Part shown: positions 18,642-27,576 of the stretch, one piece after another
How the letters are laid out: every line of letters begins with the position of its first letter
How positions within the stretch are numbered: position 1 is the stretch's first letter
Assembly (NCBI RefSeq): GCF_002266425.1
Contig: NZ_NPMN01000007.1
Location: forward strand, 62,001-126,000
DNA length: 64,000 nucleotides
Reading direction: 5' to 3'
Source: Tissierella sp. P1
GTDB taxonomy: Bacteria > Bacillota > Clostridia > Tissierellales > Tissierellaceae
Translations under genes and position numbers: made by a program
Notes under the pieces: model-generated
Seen by the model: the letters and a program-made list of their open reading frames with translations, nothing else
What the model was told of the DNA's origin: nothing
The model's database searches: none

Positions 18642-19961
18642 GTGGAAACTATAGTTGTTGATTTTAAAAGACCTATTAAATTAAATACTGAATTGAGCAG
18701 TAAAAGCGATTTGCCAAAAAGCAAGGATTTTTCCTCTACATTTGAATCTCTAAATAAAAAGATTAATAGTAAAGATTCTTCTCAAAATACTTTAAAATCT
18801 AATGAAGATAATAAAAATACCATATCTAAAAAGGATGAGGTTCTGAATGAAAATAAGGATATCGATTCGGAGCCGATAGAAGATAATGATGAGAAGAGCG
18901 ATTATTCCTTAGTATATGGAAATATGATGTATTTTTTTAATAATATTTCTGATATAGAAGATGATTCTAAAGGTAGTGAAGAAGTGGAGTTAGATGCTGT
19001 TGATAGCTCTGAGACTCTAATCCCGGAGCAAAATCTAGAATATATTTTAGAGACAGAGGATGAAACTGATGAAATACTTTTAGAAGACAAAAACATTGAT
19101 TCAATGATAAAAAAAGATGAAAACAATAAAGAGATCAATATTAAGGAATCTAATTTAGCTTATGTAACTAAAGATATAAATGAGAATGTAGGAGAGAGCA
19201 AATTGGATAATAAAGAATTTAATCCAAATTCTAAAGCCTTACAGAACAAAACTGATGAAGAAAAAAATGATAAAATATCTCCAACTAATGAAAAAAATTC
19301 ATCTTATATTGAATCCTTGGATAAGAAAATGGAGTTTAGCTCAGAACAAAAGAATAATTCCAAAACATCTTTGTTTGAACATAATTTAGATACTAATGAA
19401 GTGGAAAAGACAGATACAGATATAGAAGTTAATGATGAATTTTTTATTTCCATGGATAAAGATGGTATTAAGTTTATAAAAGATGACACTGTGGAATTAG
19501 ATAAGCCTGACACAATAAATCACAAAGAAGTAATAGAACAAATAGTTGAAAAGATTAAAATTGATTTATCTAATACTAAAAATGAAATAAGGGTTAGATT
19601 GAAACCAGAAGTGCTGGGTGAAATGACTATGAACATTGAAGTGGTTAAAGGTGCAGTTACAGCTAAGATTATGGTTGACAATCAAAGAACTAAGGAAATT
19701 ATCGAAGGAAACTTAATACAGCTTAAAGAAGGAATAAAAGATACAGGGTTGGAGATTAAGACAGTTGAAGTTTTTGTAGGAAACAATAGTGATTTTGACA
19801 AACATAACTCTGGACAATTTAGTTTTAAACAGAATAACAAAAAAATAAAGATTAAATCTCAAGAAAATAAGACTATAAAGCTATATGGTGAACAGCCTAT
19901 AGAGAATGGAATCAATGCTAATGAAGCATATTTAGAAAACAACTTAAATTTATTCGCTTAG
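18642..19961 (+). CDS. fliK: Flagellar hook-length control protein FliK
   Basis: FliK is the secreted ruler that sets hook length and triggers the switch of export substrate through FlhB. The first 290 residues are disordered and very rich in Asn, Asp, Glu, Lys and Ser, as expected of a ruler. The conserved C-terminal domain (about 290-390) contains [29 protein letters not shown] and [17 protein letters not shown], the Flg_hook pattern. The start is GTG at 18642 behind GGAGGTGAAT. It is directly followed by flgD. Confidence 0.92.
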   Translation: METIVVDFKRPIKLNTELSSKSDLPKSKDFSSTFESLNKKINSKDSSQNTLKSNEDNKNTISKKDEVLNENKDIDSEPIEDNDEKSDYSLVYGNMMYFFNNISDIEDDSKGSEEVELDAVDSSETLIPEQNLEYILETEDETDEILLEDKNIDSMIKKDENNKEINIKESNLAYVTKDINENVGESKLDNKEFNPNSKALQNKTDEEKNDKISPTNEKNSSYIESLDKKMEFSSEQKNNSKTSLFEHNLDTNEVEKTDTDIEVNDEFFISMDKDGIKFIKDDTVELDKPDTINHKEVIEQIVEKIKIDLSNTKNEIRVRLKPEVLGEMTMNIEVVKGAVTAKIMVDNQRTKEIIEGNLIQLKEGIKDTGLEIKTVEVFVGNNSDFDKHNSGQFSFKQNNKKIKIKSQENKTIKLYGEQPIENGINANEAYLENNLNLFA

Positions 19962-19975
19962 GGAGGAGGAAAAAA

Positions 19976-20422
19976 ATGGAGGTAAATAAGAATTATACAG
20001 AGTATATTTATAAATTTAAAGACTATGAAAACCAAATAAAAGAAGATAAACGAAATAATGATTTAGATAAAGATGCTTTTTTAAGATTATTGACTACACA
20101 GCTAGCTAATCAGGATCCTCTTAACCCAATGGAGGATAGAGAATTTATTGCACAGTTAGCACAGTTTAGTTCATTAGAACAGATGCAAAACTTAAATAAA
20201 GTATTTGCTGATAAATCTAAAGAGACTCTTGATGCATTAGATATGATGAATTTGAATCAAATACAAGCTAATGTTGAGATCCTTAAGGAAATTACAAATA
20301 TAAGAAAAGCAATGGAGGCCTATATAGGCAAAGAACCAGAAATAAAGGATCCAGAGGAAAACGATCCAGTAGATGACGGTGGTGGAAAGAATACAGAAGG
20401 AGATAACACAATAGAAGATTAA
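19976..20422 (+). CDS. flgD: Flagellar hook capping protein FlgD
   Basis: FlgD forms the cap under which hook subunits polymerise. The conserved N-terminal region is complete: [45 protein letters not shown]. The 148-residue length is that of the short Gram-positive type, which lacks the C-terminal Ig-like domains of enteric FlgD; the tail is acidic and Gly/Pro-rich. GGGAGGAGG precedes the ATG. Confidence 0.96.
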   Translation: MEVNKNYTEYIYKFKDYENQIKEDKRNNDLDKDAFLRLLTTQLANQDPLNPMEDREFIAQLAQFSSLEQMQNLNKVFADKSKETLDALDMMNLNQIQANVEILKEITNIRKAMEAYIGKEPEIKDPEENDPVDDGGGKNTEGDNTIED

Positions 20423-20437
20423 TATGGAGTTGTTTTT

Positions 20438-20818
20438 ATGAGTAAAATAGATATCAGGCAACTTGAAAACCGGTTGATTAATTCATCAAAATCAATTGAA
20501 AAAAAACAATTTAACTCAAATAAAGACTTTGGGCAAATATTAGAAAAAATTCAAAACAAAGATGAAGAAATTAAGTTTTCAAAACACGCAACTGAAAGAT
20601 TAAATAGTAGGGATGTAAGTTTAAGTTTAGATGAAATGAATAGGTTAAAATCAGCTTTTTATAAAGCTGAAAGCAGAGGAGTAAAAGATGCTTTAATCTT
20701 AATGGATGATAAGGCTTTTATAGCTAATGTCCAGAATAAAATAATAATTACGACAGTTAACAAAGAGCAATTAAAAGATAATATATTTACGAATATTGAC
20801 GGAGCAGTAATAATATAG
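20438..20818 (+). CDS. Flagellar operon protein (TIGR02530-like)
   Basis: This 126-residue soluble protein lies between flgD and flgE, where Firmicutes often carry a small conserved 'flagellar operon protein'. The diagnostic core is present: IKFSKHATERLNSRDVSLSLDEMNRLKSAFYKAESRGVKDALILMDDKAFIANVQNKIIITTV. No enzyme motif or membrane segment is visible. A link to hook assembly is inferred from its place only. It ends at the base of the structured leader of flgE. Confidence 0.88.
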   Translation: MSKIDIRQLENRLINSSKSIEKKQFNSNKDFGQILEKIQNKDEEIKFSKHATERLNSRDVSLSLDEMNRLKSAFYKAESRGVKDALILMDDKAFIANVQNKIIITTVNKEQLKDNIFTNIDGAVII

Positions 20819-20866
20819 CTGGACCTTGTAGGAAGCTATATAGACCGGACTGACAGATGGTCTATA
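20814..20866 (+). promoter_or_regulatory. Double-hairpin, GGA-loop leader upstream of flgE
   Basis: Hairpin A: TATAGCT (20814-20820) pairs with AGCTATA (20834-20840) around the loop GGACCTTGTAGGA. Hairpin B: TATAGACC (20839-20846) pairs with GGTCTATA (20859-20866) around the loop GGACTGACAGAT. Both loops open with GGA, A also ends in GGA, and the flgE ribosome site is another GGA (TGGAGG, 20881-20886). This resembles CsrA target architecture, with GGA in hairpin loops plus one at the Shine-Dalgarno. Hairpin A begins in the last codons of the preceding gene. Function is inferred. Confidence 0.55.
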
Positions 20867-20894
20867 ACTGCCCGATAAAATGGAGGAATGAAAT

Positions 20895-22271
20895 ATGATG
20901 AGGTCAATGTACTCAGCCGTATCAGGCTTGAGAATACATCAAGGTAAGATGGATACAATCGGTAATAACATAGCAAATGTTAATACCGTAGGATTTAAAA
21001 AGGGACAAGTTACATTTCAAGAAGTGTTTAGTCAAGTTGTAAGAGGTGCTAGTGCTCCAACTGGTGGCAAAGGTGGTACAAATCCTCAGCAAATAGGTAT
21101 GGGTGCAGCACTAGGTTCGATCAGCACTATTCATACCAAGGGACCAGGTCAAAGAACAGATAACCCTACAGATTTAATGATAGATGGGGAAGGTTTCTTT
21201 GTAGTATCTGATGATGTAAACTTCAACAATAGATATTACACAAGAGCGGGAAACTTTACTTTAGATAGAGATGGTAACTTGGTAACAGCAGATGGATTTA
21301 AGGTATTAGGATATGGTGCAGATTCAGATGGAAATATATTAACAGATGTAACTAATATTAGGATTAATAGATCTGCAACGAAAGCACCTACTGCAACAGA
21401 GTTAATTTGCTTTGAAGGTAATTTAAATTCTAATACTGAATTAATTGACCCAGCTGATCCAAATAAAAAAGGACATCTTATAGACACTGAGATAAAAGAT
21501 TCACTTGGAAATTCCTATAAAATAACCTTTGAATTAAAAAAAGTAACAGAAAGTCAGGCAGATGGTAATGGATGGGAAATGGTAGTTAAGAGAATAACAG
21601 ATCAAGGTACAAAGAATTATGTGGAATATCCAAATAATGTACTTGATGCTCTTTCTTTGAAATTTAATAGTGATGGAAAGTTAACTACAGTTGGTGATGC
21701 TGATGGGGAGATAGCAAATGTGAAGCTGGATTTAAGTGGTATTGCTTTTACACATAATAAAGATGATGTTGAACTTCCTGCAGCAGTTACTCCCTCTGGT
21801 ACATTTAAAGAAATAAAATTATTTGATCCAGATGATGATAGCACTTTTAAGGACTTGACTCAATATGCAAATGAAATGGATGTTAAACCTAAAGCAAAAA
21901 ATGGTAATACATCTGGTACTCTAGAAGGATTCTTTATAGATGATAAAGGAATAATTACGGGTACATTTACTAATGGTGAAAGAAAAGCATTAGGTCAAAT
22001 TATGCTTGCTAAGTTTGACAATCCTATGGGACTTCAAAAGCTAGGAAGTAACTTCTTTGGAGATACAAGAAACTCTGGTGAACCACAATTCGGTGGTGCA
22101 GGTGTTAGTGGCTTTGGAGCAATAAGCCCAGGAAATCTTGAGATGTCTAATGTAGATATATCTCTTGAGTTTACTGAAATGATAACTACACAAAGGGGAT
22201 TCCAAGCAAATTCAAGAATTATAACAACTTCAGATGAAATGCTGCAAGAACTAGTTAACATGAAGAGATAA
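20895..22271 (+). CDS. flgE: Flagellar hook protein FlgE
   Basis: FlgE builds the curved hook joining rod and filament. The N terminus MRSMYSAVSGLRIHQGKMDTIGNNIANVNTVGFK is the hook/rod signature. DLMIDGEGFFVV and YYTRAGNFTLDRDGNLVTADGFKVLGY are the next conserved blocks. The C terminus (NVDISLEFTEMITTQRGFQANSRIITTSDEMLQELVNMKR) closes the D0 helix pair. The 458-residue length indicates a moderate D2-type insert. Translation starts at ATG 20895 or 20898, behind GGAGG and a structured leader. Confidence 0.98.
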   Translation: MMRSMYSAVSGLRIHQGKMDTIGNNIANVNTVGFKKGQVTFQEVFSQVVRGASAPTGGKGGTNPQQIGMGAALGSISTIHTKGPGQRTDNPTDLMIDGEGFFVVSDDVNFNNRYYTRAGNFTLDRDGNLVTADGFKVLGYGADSDGNILTDVTNIRINRSATKAPTATELICFEGNLNSNTELIDPADPNKKGHLIDTEIKDSLGNSYKITFELKKVTESQADGNGWEMVVKRITDQGTKNYVEYPNNVLDALSLKFNSDGKLTTVGDADGEIANVKLDLSGIAFTHNKDDVELPAAVTPSGTFKEIKLFDPDDDSTFKDLTQYANEMDVKPKAKNGNTSGTLEGFFIDDKGIITGTFTNGERKALGQIMLAKFDNPMGLQKLGSNFFGDTRNSGEPQFGGAGVSGFGAISPGNLEMSNVDISLEFTEMITTQRGFQANSRIITTSDEMLQELVNMKR

Positions 22272-22276
22272 TCTAA

Positions 22277-22309
22277 TTGAATAGGGTAGATTTTTTCTAC
22301 CCTATTCAA
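22277..22309 (+). other. 14-bp perfect hairpin between flgE and flbD
   Basis: Bases 22277-22290 pair perfectly with 22296-22309 around a five-T loop. The hairpin is followed by a run of A, not T, so it is not an intrinsic terminator on this strand, and the other strand lacks a T run as well. It ends just before the flbD ribosome site. A role in mRNA 3'-end stability for flgE, or in setting the flgE to motAB ratio, is possible. Confidence 0.7.
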
Positions 22310-22327
22310 AAAAAAGGTGGGATAATT

Positions 22328-22540
22328 ATGATAAAAGTAAAACGATTAAATGACAAAGAATTTGTAGTAAATAGTGAACTTATACTTTACATAGAAGCCA
22401 CTCCAGACACTGTTATTACACTTACAAATGGTCATAAGATTGTAGTTTCTGACTCTGTTGATGAAATAGTAGATAAAGTAATTAAATATAAGGCAAGGAT
22501 ACATGCATTCGAAAGAAGACATGATGGAAACGAGGTGTAG
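22328..22540 (+). CDS. flbD: FlbD/SwrD family flagellar protein
   Basis: This small 70-residue protein sits between flgE and motA. In B. subtilis the equivalent SwrD raises flagellar torque and is needed for swarming. The family pattern is clear: MIKVKRLNDKEFVVNSELILYIEATPDTVITLTNGHKIVVSDSVDEIVDKVI. The start is ATG 22328, with AAAGGTGGG just upstream; the in-frame TTG at 22277 falls inside the hairpin and is rejected. The end is 3 bases from the motA start. Confidence 0.93.
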   Translation: MIKVKRLNDKEFVVNSELILYIEATPDTVITLTNGHKIVVSDSVDEIVDKVIKYKARIHAFERRHDGNEV

Positions 22541-22543
22541 GGA

Positions 22544-23332
22544 TTGGATATTGCAACAATAGTAGGTTTGCTTTTAGGGATTGGATTTACAGTTTGGGGA
22601 ATTTTAGAGTCAGGAAGTTTGTGGGATTATTATGATTTTGCTTCAATTGTAATTACACTGGGTGGTACTGTAGCCGCTACTTTTCTGGCATATCCATTGA
22701 AGGATATAGTTAAAATAGGAAAAGTTTTTCAAAAAGCATTTTTATACAAAGCTACATCAGCTAATGAGATAATTGAAGATATAATAAAGCTGGCTAATAT
22801 TGCTAGGAAAGAAGGCTTACTTTCTCTAGAAGAATATGGCTCTAAACTAGATGATGAGTTTTTAAAAAAAGGAATTATGTTGATTGTAGATGGAACTGAT
22901 CCAGATCTTGTTAGAAATATACTTGAAACTGAGCTTATGTTTTTGGAAGAAAGACATGGACAAGGACAAGGAACTTTAGAGGCTATGGGTTCATTCGCTC
23001 CTGCATTTGGTATGCTAGGTACTCTAATAGGATTGATAAACATGCTTCAAAAGATGGATGATCCAAAAGCAATAGGGCCAAATATGTCTGTAGCATTGAT
23101 AACTACTTTTTATGGTTCCTTTCTAGCAAATGTTATATTTTTGCCATTAGCTAAAAAACTAAATGTGAGAAGTAAGTCAGAAGTATTAATTAAAGAATTG
23201 ATGATAGAGGGATTACTATCAATTCAAGCAGGAGAAAATCCTAGAATAATTGAAGAAAAGTTAAAGACTTTTATTCCACCTGAAATGAGAGGTTCTATTA
23301 AAAAGGAACAACTTGGGAAGGAGGAAGCATAG
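22544..23332 (+). CDS. motA: Flagellar motor stator protein MotA
   Basis: MotA forms the proton (or sodium) channel of the stator with MotB. Membrane segments are seen near 3-23, 30-50, and in the pair around 150-200 (FGMLGTLIGLINML and VALITTFYGSFLANVIFLPLAKKL). The cytoplasmic loop carries LEERHGQGQGTLEAMGSFAPAFG, the charged region that contacts FliG. The start is TTG at 22544 after GAGGTG. Its stop overlaps the motB start. The 262-residue length is normal. Confidence 0.97.
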   Translation: MDIATIVGLLLGIGFTVWGILESGSLWDYYDFASIVITLGGTVAATFLAYPLKDIVKIGKVFQKAFLYKATSANEIIEDIIKLANIARKEGLLSLEEYGSKLDDEFLKKGIMLIVDGTDPDLVRNILETELMFLEERHGQGQGTLEAMGSFAPAFGMLGTLIGLINMLQKMDDPKAIGPNMSVALITTFYGSFLANVIFLPLAKKLNVRSKSEVLIKELMIEGLLSIQAGENPRIIEEKLKTFIPPEMRGSIKKEQLGKEEA

Positions 23333-24048
23333 TGGCTAGACGAAGGAGACAAGAGGAATCAAGTGGAGGAGCACCTGAATGGCTAACTACTTATAGTGAT
23401 TTGGTTACATTATTATTGTGTTTCTTTATTCTTCTATATTCTTTTTCTAACGTAGATGCCGAAAAATTTCGAAGTATAATGGCAAGTTTTCAAGGTGGTT
23501 CAGGTGTTTTAGATGGAGGAACTACATTGGAGTTTCCAATAGAATCTTTTGAAGATGATTTAGATGAAGAACTTCTTAGCCTTTTGAAAGATCTAGAAGA
23601 ATATACGGAAACATTAGGATTAGAAGAAAAAATTATTATCAAGCCAGAAGAAAGAGGTTTGGTTGTTAGATTTTTGGAAAATATACTTTTTGATTCTGGA
23701 AGTGCAGATATAAAGCCGGGATCTATAGAAATTTTAAAATCTGTTGCGGAAATATTGAATAGAGATGAATTTTCAAAGAGACAAATTAAAGTTGAGGGAC
23801 ATACCGACTCAGACCCAATTCTGAGATCACCTAAGTTTCCTACGAATTGGGAATTGTCATCTGCTAGAGCAACAAATGTATTAAGGTACTTAGTTGAAAC
23901 TGAAAATATAGAGGGAAATAGAGTATCTTCTTCTGGGTATAGTTACTATAGATCAATTGCACCAAATGATACACCTGAAAATAAAGCTAAAAATAGAAGA
24001 GTAGATATTGTTATATTAAGGGATTCTTATGAAGAATTAGAACCATAG
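23332..24048 (+). CDS. motB: Flagellar motor stator protein MotB
   Basis: MotB is the stator subunit anchored to peptidoglycan. The single membrane helix TYSDLVTLLLCFFILLYSFS holds the ion-binding Asp (D23). The periplasmic OmpA-like domain has ILFDSGSADIKPGSIEIL, IKVEGHTDSDPI and NWELSSARATNVLRYLVE, with NRRVDIVIL at the end. The GTG start at 23332 overlaps the motA stop, so the two are coupled, fitting a fixed stoichiometry. The 238-residue length is normal. Confidence 0.97.
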   Translation: MARRRRQEESSGGAPEWLTTYSDLVTLLLCFFILLYSFSNVDAEKFRSIMASFQGGSGVLDGGTTLEFPIESFEDDLDEELLSLLKDLEEYTETLGLEEKIIIKPEERGLVVRFLENILFDSGSADIKPGSIEILKSVAEILNRDEFSKRQIKVEGHTDSDPILRSPKFPTNWELSSARATNVLRYLVETENIEGNRVSSSGYSYYRSIAPNDTPENKAKNRRVDIVILRDSYEELEP

Positions 24049-24070
24049 TAAAATAAAATGGGGTGATAAT

Positions 24071-24487
24071 ATGTCTAAAAATACGATTTTAATAGTAATT
24101 ATTGTTTTGTTGTTGTCATTAATCGCTGGTATAGCTGTAGGCATATTTTTCTTTTCAAATAACTCTGGAGAAAAAAAGGTAAAAAAAATTGAGACTTATT
24201 CCATAACATTAGAAGATCTTTATTGTAATATTAAAGATAGTAAGAGAATATTAAAAATAAAAATTACTTTAGAAACTATTAATGAAGACACTCTTACAAC
24301 TCTAACTGAAAAACAATTTCTTATTAGGGATGATGTCAATAAAATAATAACTAATTTAACAGAGGAAGAATTGCGAGGAAAAGAAGGACAAATTAACTTA
24401 CAAAATCAAATAAAAACTAATATGGTAGAATTATTTAACGATGAAAGTATAATTAATGTGTATTTTAATGATTTTATAATTCAGTAG
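24071..24487 (+). CDS. fliL: Flagellar basal body-associated protein FliL
   Basis: FliL is a single-pass membrane protein that surrounds and supports stators. One N-terminal membrane helix is evident (about 5-28, ILIVIIVLLLSLIAGIAVGIFF). The periplasmic part is a weakly conserved FliL domain: YSITLEDLYCNIKDSKRILKIKITLE and a C terminus INVYFNDFIIQ. The 138-residue length and position before fliM are typical. Confidence 0.93.
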   Translation: MSKNTILIVIIVLLLSLIAGIAVGIFFFSNNSGEKKVKKIETYSITLEDLYCNIKDSKRILKIKITLETINEDTLTTLTEKQFLIRDDVNKIITNLTEEELRGKEGQINLQNQIKTNMVELFNDESIINVYFNDFIIQ

Positions 24488-24500
24488 AGGAGGGATTCTA

Positions 24501-25499
24501 TTGTCTGAAGTAATGTCACAATCTGAAATTGATGCCCTTCTCAATGCACTTAGCTCCGGTGAGGTGGATGTTGAGGAAATTCAAGAAGTTGATAACTCTA
24601 AGAAAACGAGGAAGTATGATTTTAGAAATCCTCAAAAAATTTCTAAAGATCAATTAAGGACATTAGAAGTTATTCATGAAAATTTTGCAAGACATATGCA
24701 AACTTTCTTAACCGGTTATCTTAGAGCACCTGTTAAGATAAATATATTAACTGTAGATCAATTTGCATATAGTGAGTTTAGCAATGCTTTATCTAATCCA
24801 GCATTCTTAACTATTATAGATTTCAAACCTCTAGATGGGCAAATATTAATAGATATTTCTACTAATATTATTTATACAGTAATTGATAGACTCTTGGGAG
24901 GAGATGGCATTGGAAAGCAGGAAATGAGAAGTTTCACAGAAATTGAGCTATCTCTTTTAAGAACCATGATGCATAAGATAGTAGGTGATATCAAAGAAGC
25001 CTGGAGCAACGTCATAGAATTAAAGCCGATATTAGAGAAAATTGAAACTAATCCACAATTTGCTCAAATAGTTCCACCTAATGAAACTATTGCATTAATA
25101 ACTATGAGCATAGAAGTCGGATCTATAGAAGGAATGATGAATATTTGTATTCCATATATATTATTGGAGCCTGTACTGGATAAATTGAATACAAAATTTT
25201 GGTTTACGACTTCTACAAAAGAACATTCTAAAGAAGAATTAAAGGCAATTAGAGATAGGATATTGCAAACTAGAATTCCAATGGTTGCAGAATTAGGATC
25301 TACCAAAATTGCAGTAAGAGATATATTAAACTTACTTCCTGGTGATGTTATTAAACTAGAAAATAATGAAGATAATAAAATTCCAATTAAAATTGGATCT
25401 AATGTGAAATTTAAGGGCGAAATAGGTGTAATTAATAGAAAAATGGCTATAAAAATAGTTGAAGTTCTAAAGGAAGGTGAAATGATAAATGGCAAGTGA
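24501..25499 (+). CDS. fliM: Flagellar motor switch protein FliM
   Basis: FliM receives the CheY-P signal and controls rotation sense. The N-terminal CheY-binding peptide is MSQSEIDALLNALSSGE. The middle CheC-like domain and the C-terminal SpoA domain (ILNLLPGDVIKLENN, KFKGEIGVINRKMAIKI) follow. The start is TTG at 24501 after GAGGAGGG. The 332-residue length is normal. Its end overlaps fliY by 11 bases. Confidence 0.97.
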   Translation: MSEVMSQSEIDALLNALSSGEVDVEEIQEVDNSKKTRKYDFRNPQKISKDQLRTLEVIHENFARHMQTFLTGYLRAPVKINILTVDQFAYSEFSNALSNPAFLTIIDFKPLDGQILIDISTNIIYTVIDRLLGGDGIGKQEMRSFTEIELSLLRTMMHKIVGDIKEAWSNVIELKPILEKIETNPQFAQIVPPNETIALITMSIEVGSIEGMMNICIPYILLEPVLDKLNTKFWFTTSTKEHSKEELKAIRDRILQTRIPMVAELGSTKIAVRDILNLLPGDVIKLENNEDNKIPIKIGSNVKFKGEIGVINRKMAIKIVEVLKEGEMINGK

Positions 25500-26679
25500 T
25501 ATGTTATCTCAGGAAGAAATAGATGCTCTATTGAGAGGTGGAGCAGATGATGGGCATATGGTTGAATTTTATGAGGATGATCATGAAGAATTGTTATCAG
25601 ATATAGAAATAGATGCTTTAGGGGAAATAGGAAATATTAGTATGGGGACAGCAGCAACAACTTTATCTACCTTATTAAACAGAAAGGTAAACATAACTAC
25701 TCCTAAAGTAACTATAACGACTGCTGATGAACTAGCAGATGATTATAAATTACCTTTTGTAGCCATAGATGTTAGTTATAAAGCTGGTTTAGAGGGTTCA
25801 AATATTTTAATACTTAATACTGATGATACTAAAATAATTACAGATCTTATGATGGGCAAAGATAGTTTTGATACAGGAAGAGAATTAACAGAGCTTGATT
25901 TAAGTGCTGTTAGTGAAGCTATGAATCAAATGATGGGGTCTGCTTCAACTTCACTGTCTGAAATGTTTATGAGAAAAATAGATATAGAACCCCCTAAATC
26001 TATAGAAATAACTTTCGCTGAAGGAAAAAATACAATTGACTTATTAAATTCATCTTTACCTATTATTAAGATATCCTTTAAAATGGTCATAGGTGACTTA
26101 ATTGATAGTAATATAATGCAGCTAATTCCAATCGAATTTGGGAAGTCTATGGTTGACAAATTAATGGGGTCTTCTCACAATACTAACGAGTTGACAATGG
26201 AGGAACAAACCCCTGTTCAGTCAATGAATTATGCTGAAGATCATATTGAAGTTCCAACAAAATCAATAAATCAAGAATCCTATAATGTTTCTCAAACCCT
26301 AACAAGGGATGTTGCGAGAACTGAGAATATCAATTATAATAATGTTAGCAAGATTAATGAAGAAAAAGTTATAGTTAAAAAACCTGAATTCCAAAGTTTT
26401 GATACCTCTTTTAACTTATCTCATAATAATGAGTCTATTGATTTAGTAGGAGATATTCCTGTTGAAATAACAGTAGAATTAGGTAGGACACACAAGAAAA
26501 TTAGCGAAATATTAGAATTTGGACAGGGAACTGTTGTAGAACTGGACAAGCTAGTTGGAGAATCTCTGAATATTTACGCTAATGGTAAGTATATTGCTAA
26601 GGGAGAAGTTGTAGTTATTGATGATAATTTTGGAGTTAGGGTAACAGAGATTGAAAATTCAAATAGAAAAATCATTTAA
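25489..26679 (+). CDS. fliY: Flagellar motor switch phosphatase FliY
   Basis: FliY is the Gram-positive switch protein that combines a CheY-P phosphatase with a FliN module. It has an N-terminal peptide LSQEEIDALLRGG, a CheC-like region with two phosphatase motifs (EIGNISMGTAATTLSTLL, and AVSEAMNQMMGSASTSLSEM), a low-complexity linker (about 225-320), and a C-terminal FliN domain (PVEITVELGRTHKKISEILEFGQGTVVELDKLVGESLNIYANGKYIAKGEVVVID). The 396-residue length is normal. Confidence 0.97.
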   Translation: MASDMLSQEEIDALLRGGADDGHMVEFYEDDHEELLSDIEIDALGEIGNISMGTAATTLSTLLNRKVNITTPKVTITTADELADDYKLPFVAIDVSYKAGLEGSNILILNTDDTKIITDLMMGKDSFDTGRELTELDLSAVSEAMNQMMGSASTSLSEMFMRKIDIEPPKSIEITFAEGKNTIDLLNSSLPIIKISFKMVIGDLIDSNIMQLIPIEFGKSMVDKLMGSSHNTNELTMEEQTPVQSMNYAEDHIEVPTKSINQESYNVSQTLTRDVARTENINYNNVSKINEEKVIVKKPEFQSFDTSFNLSHNNESIDLVGDIPVEITVELGRTHKKISEILEFGQGTVVELDKLVGESLNIYANGKYIAKGEVVVIDDNFGVRVTEIENSNRKII

Positions 26680-26703
26680 TAGTCAAAACAGGAGGTTTTT
26701 TAA

Positions 26704-27066
26704 ATGTCAAATGGAATTTTAGTAGTAGATGATGCATCTTTCATGAGAATGATGATAAAAGATATTTTATCAAAAAATGGTTTTACGATATTAGGAGAAG
26801 CTGAAAATGGAGTAAAGGCTATAGAAAAATATAAAGAGTTGAATCCAGACTTAGTTATAATGGATATTACTATGCCTGAAATGGATGGAATTCAAGCGGT
26901 AAAGGAGATTAAAAAAATAAATGGTAATGCAAAAATTGTAATGTGTTCGGCGATGGGTCAGCAAGCTATGGTAATAGAAGCAATACAAGCTGGGGCAAAA
27001 GACTTTATTGTTAAACCATTCCAAGCTGATAGGGTTGTAGAAGCTGTGAAAAAGGTTTTGAGCTAA
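26704..27066 (+). CDS. cheY: Chemotaxis response regulator CheY
   Basis: CheY carries the signal from CheA to the motor switch. The single receiver domain of 120 residues has the acidic pair D9/D10 (LVVDDA), the phosphorylation site D54 (VIMDITMPEMDG), S84 in MCSAMG and K104 in FIVKPF. No output domain is attached. It lies between fliY and fliO, as in B. subtilis. AGGAGG precedes the ATG. Confidence 0.97.
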   Translation: MSNGILVVDDASFMRMMIKDILSKNGFTILGEAENGVKAIEKYKELNPDLVIMDITMPEMDGIQAVKEIKKINGNAKIVMCSAMGQQAMVIEAIQAGAKDFIVKPFQADRVVEAVKKVLS

Positions 27067-27069
27067 AAT

Positions 27070-27576
27070 ATGAGCAAAATAAAAAGAATCAATTTGTTAT
27101 TTATATTTATCTTCGTAACTTTATACGGGTTACCGGCTTATGCTGCGGGATATGAGGAAATTAGTCCAACTAAGATAATTTTTCAGTTGATCTTTTATAT
27201 TGTGATATTTATATTAGTTATATTTCTTACTTTATACGGAACGAAACTTATTGCAAAAAATTTTAAAGGAATTACATCTAGTAAATATATCTCTTTATTA
27301 GATGTAATAAATATTCCAGGTGGTGCTAAAATTATCATAGCTAAAATTAATGATAAAATATATATTTTATCGGTAGCTGATAACAACACAAATGTTATTG
27401 ATACAATTGAAGCGGATAATTTTCCCACTCATGAAGAAAATTTTGATAATTATTTAAGTAAATATCTACATGGAAACAATGATGATAATAAAATAAATAA
27501 GAAATTAGAAAACTTATTTGATAAGTTTAATATCAAAAAGGATAAGGAAGACAGAAATGATGAAAAAAAATATTAA
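27070..27576 (+). CDS. fliO: Flagellar biosynthesis protein FliO (FliZ)
   Basis: FliO is a membrane scaffold for assembling the FliP export ring. The 168-residue protein has a signal-like hydrophobic N terminus (about 8-25), a second membrane segment (about 38-58, IIFQLIFYIVIFILVIFLTLYGTK), and the FliO-type cytoplasmic domain (SKYISLLDVINIPGGAKIIIAKINDKIYILSV). Conservation is low, but position between cheY and fliP is diagnostic. The end overlaps fliP. Confidence 0.9.
   Translation: MSKIKRINLLFIFIFVTLYGLPAYAAGYEEISPTKIIFQLIFYIVIFILVIFLTLYGTKLIAKNFKGITSSKYISLLDVINIPGGAKIIIAKINDKIYILSVADNNTNVIDTIEADNFPTHEENFDNYLSKYLHGNNDDNKINKKLENLFDKFNIKKDKEDRNDEKKY

Noticed and set aside
20814-20894. Sigma-D promoter before flgE (CCCGATAA at 20871-20878)
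   Set aside because: The -10-like part fits, but no TAAA is found about 15 bases upstream, and the gene is inside a long operon.
22277-22309. Intrinsic terminator after flgE
   Set aside because: The stem is followed by A, not T, on this strand, and no T run follows on the other strand either.
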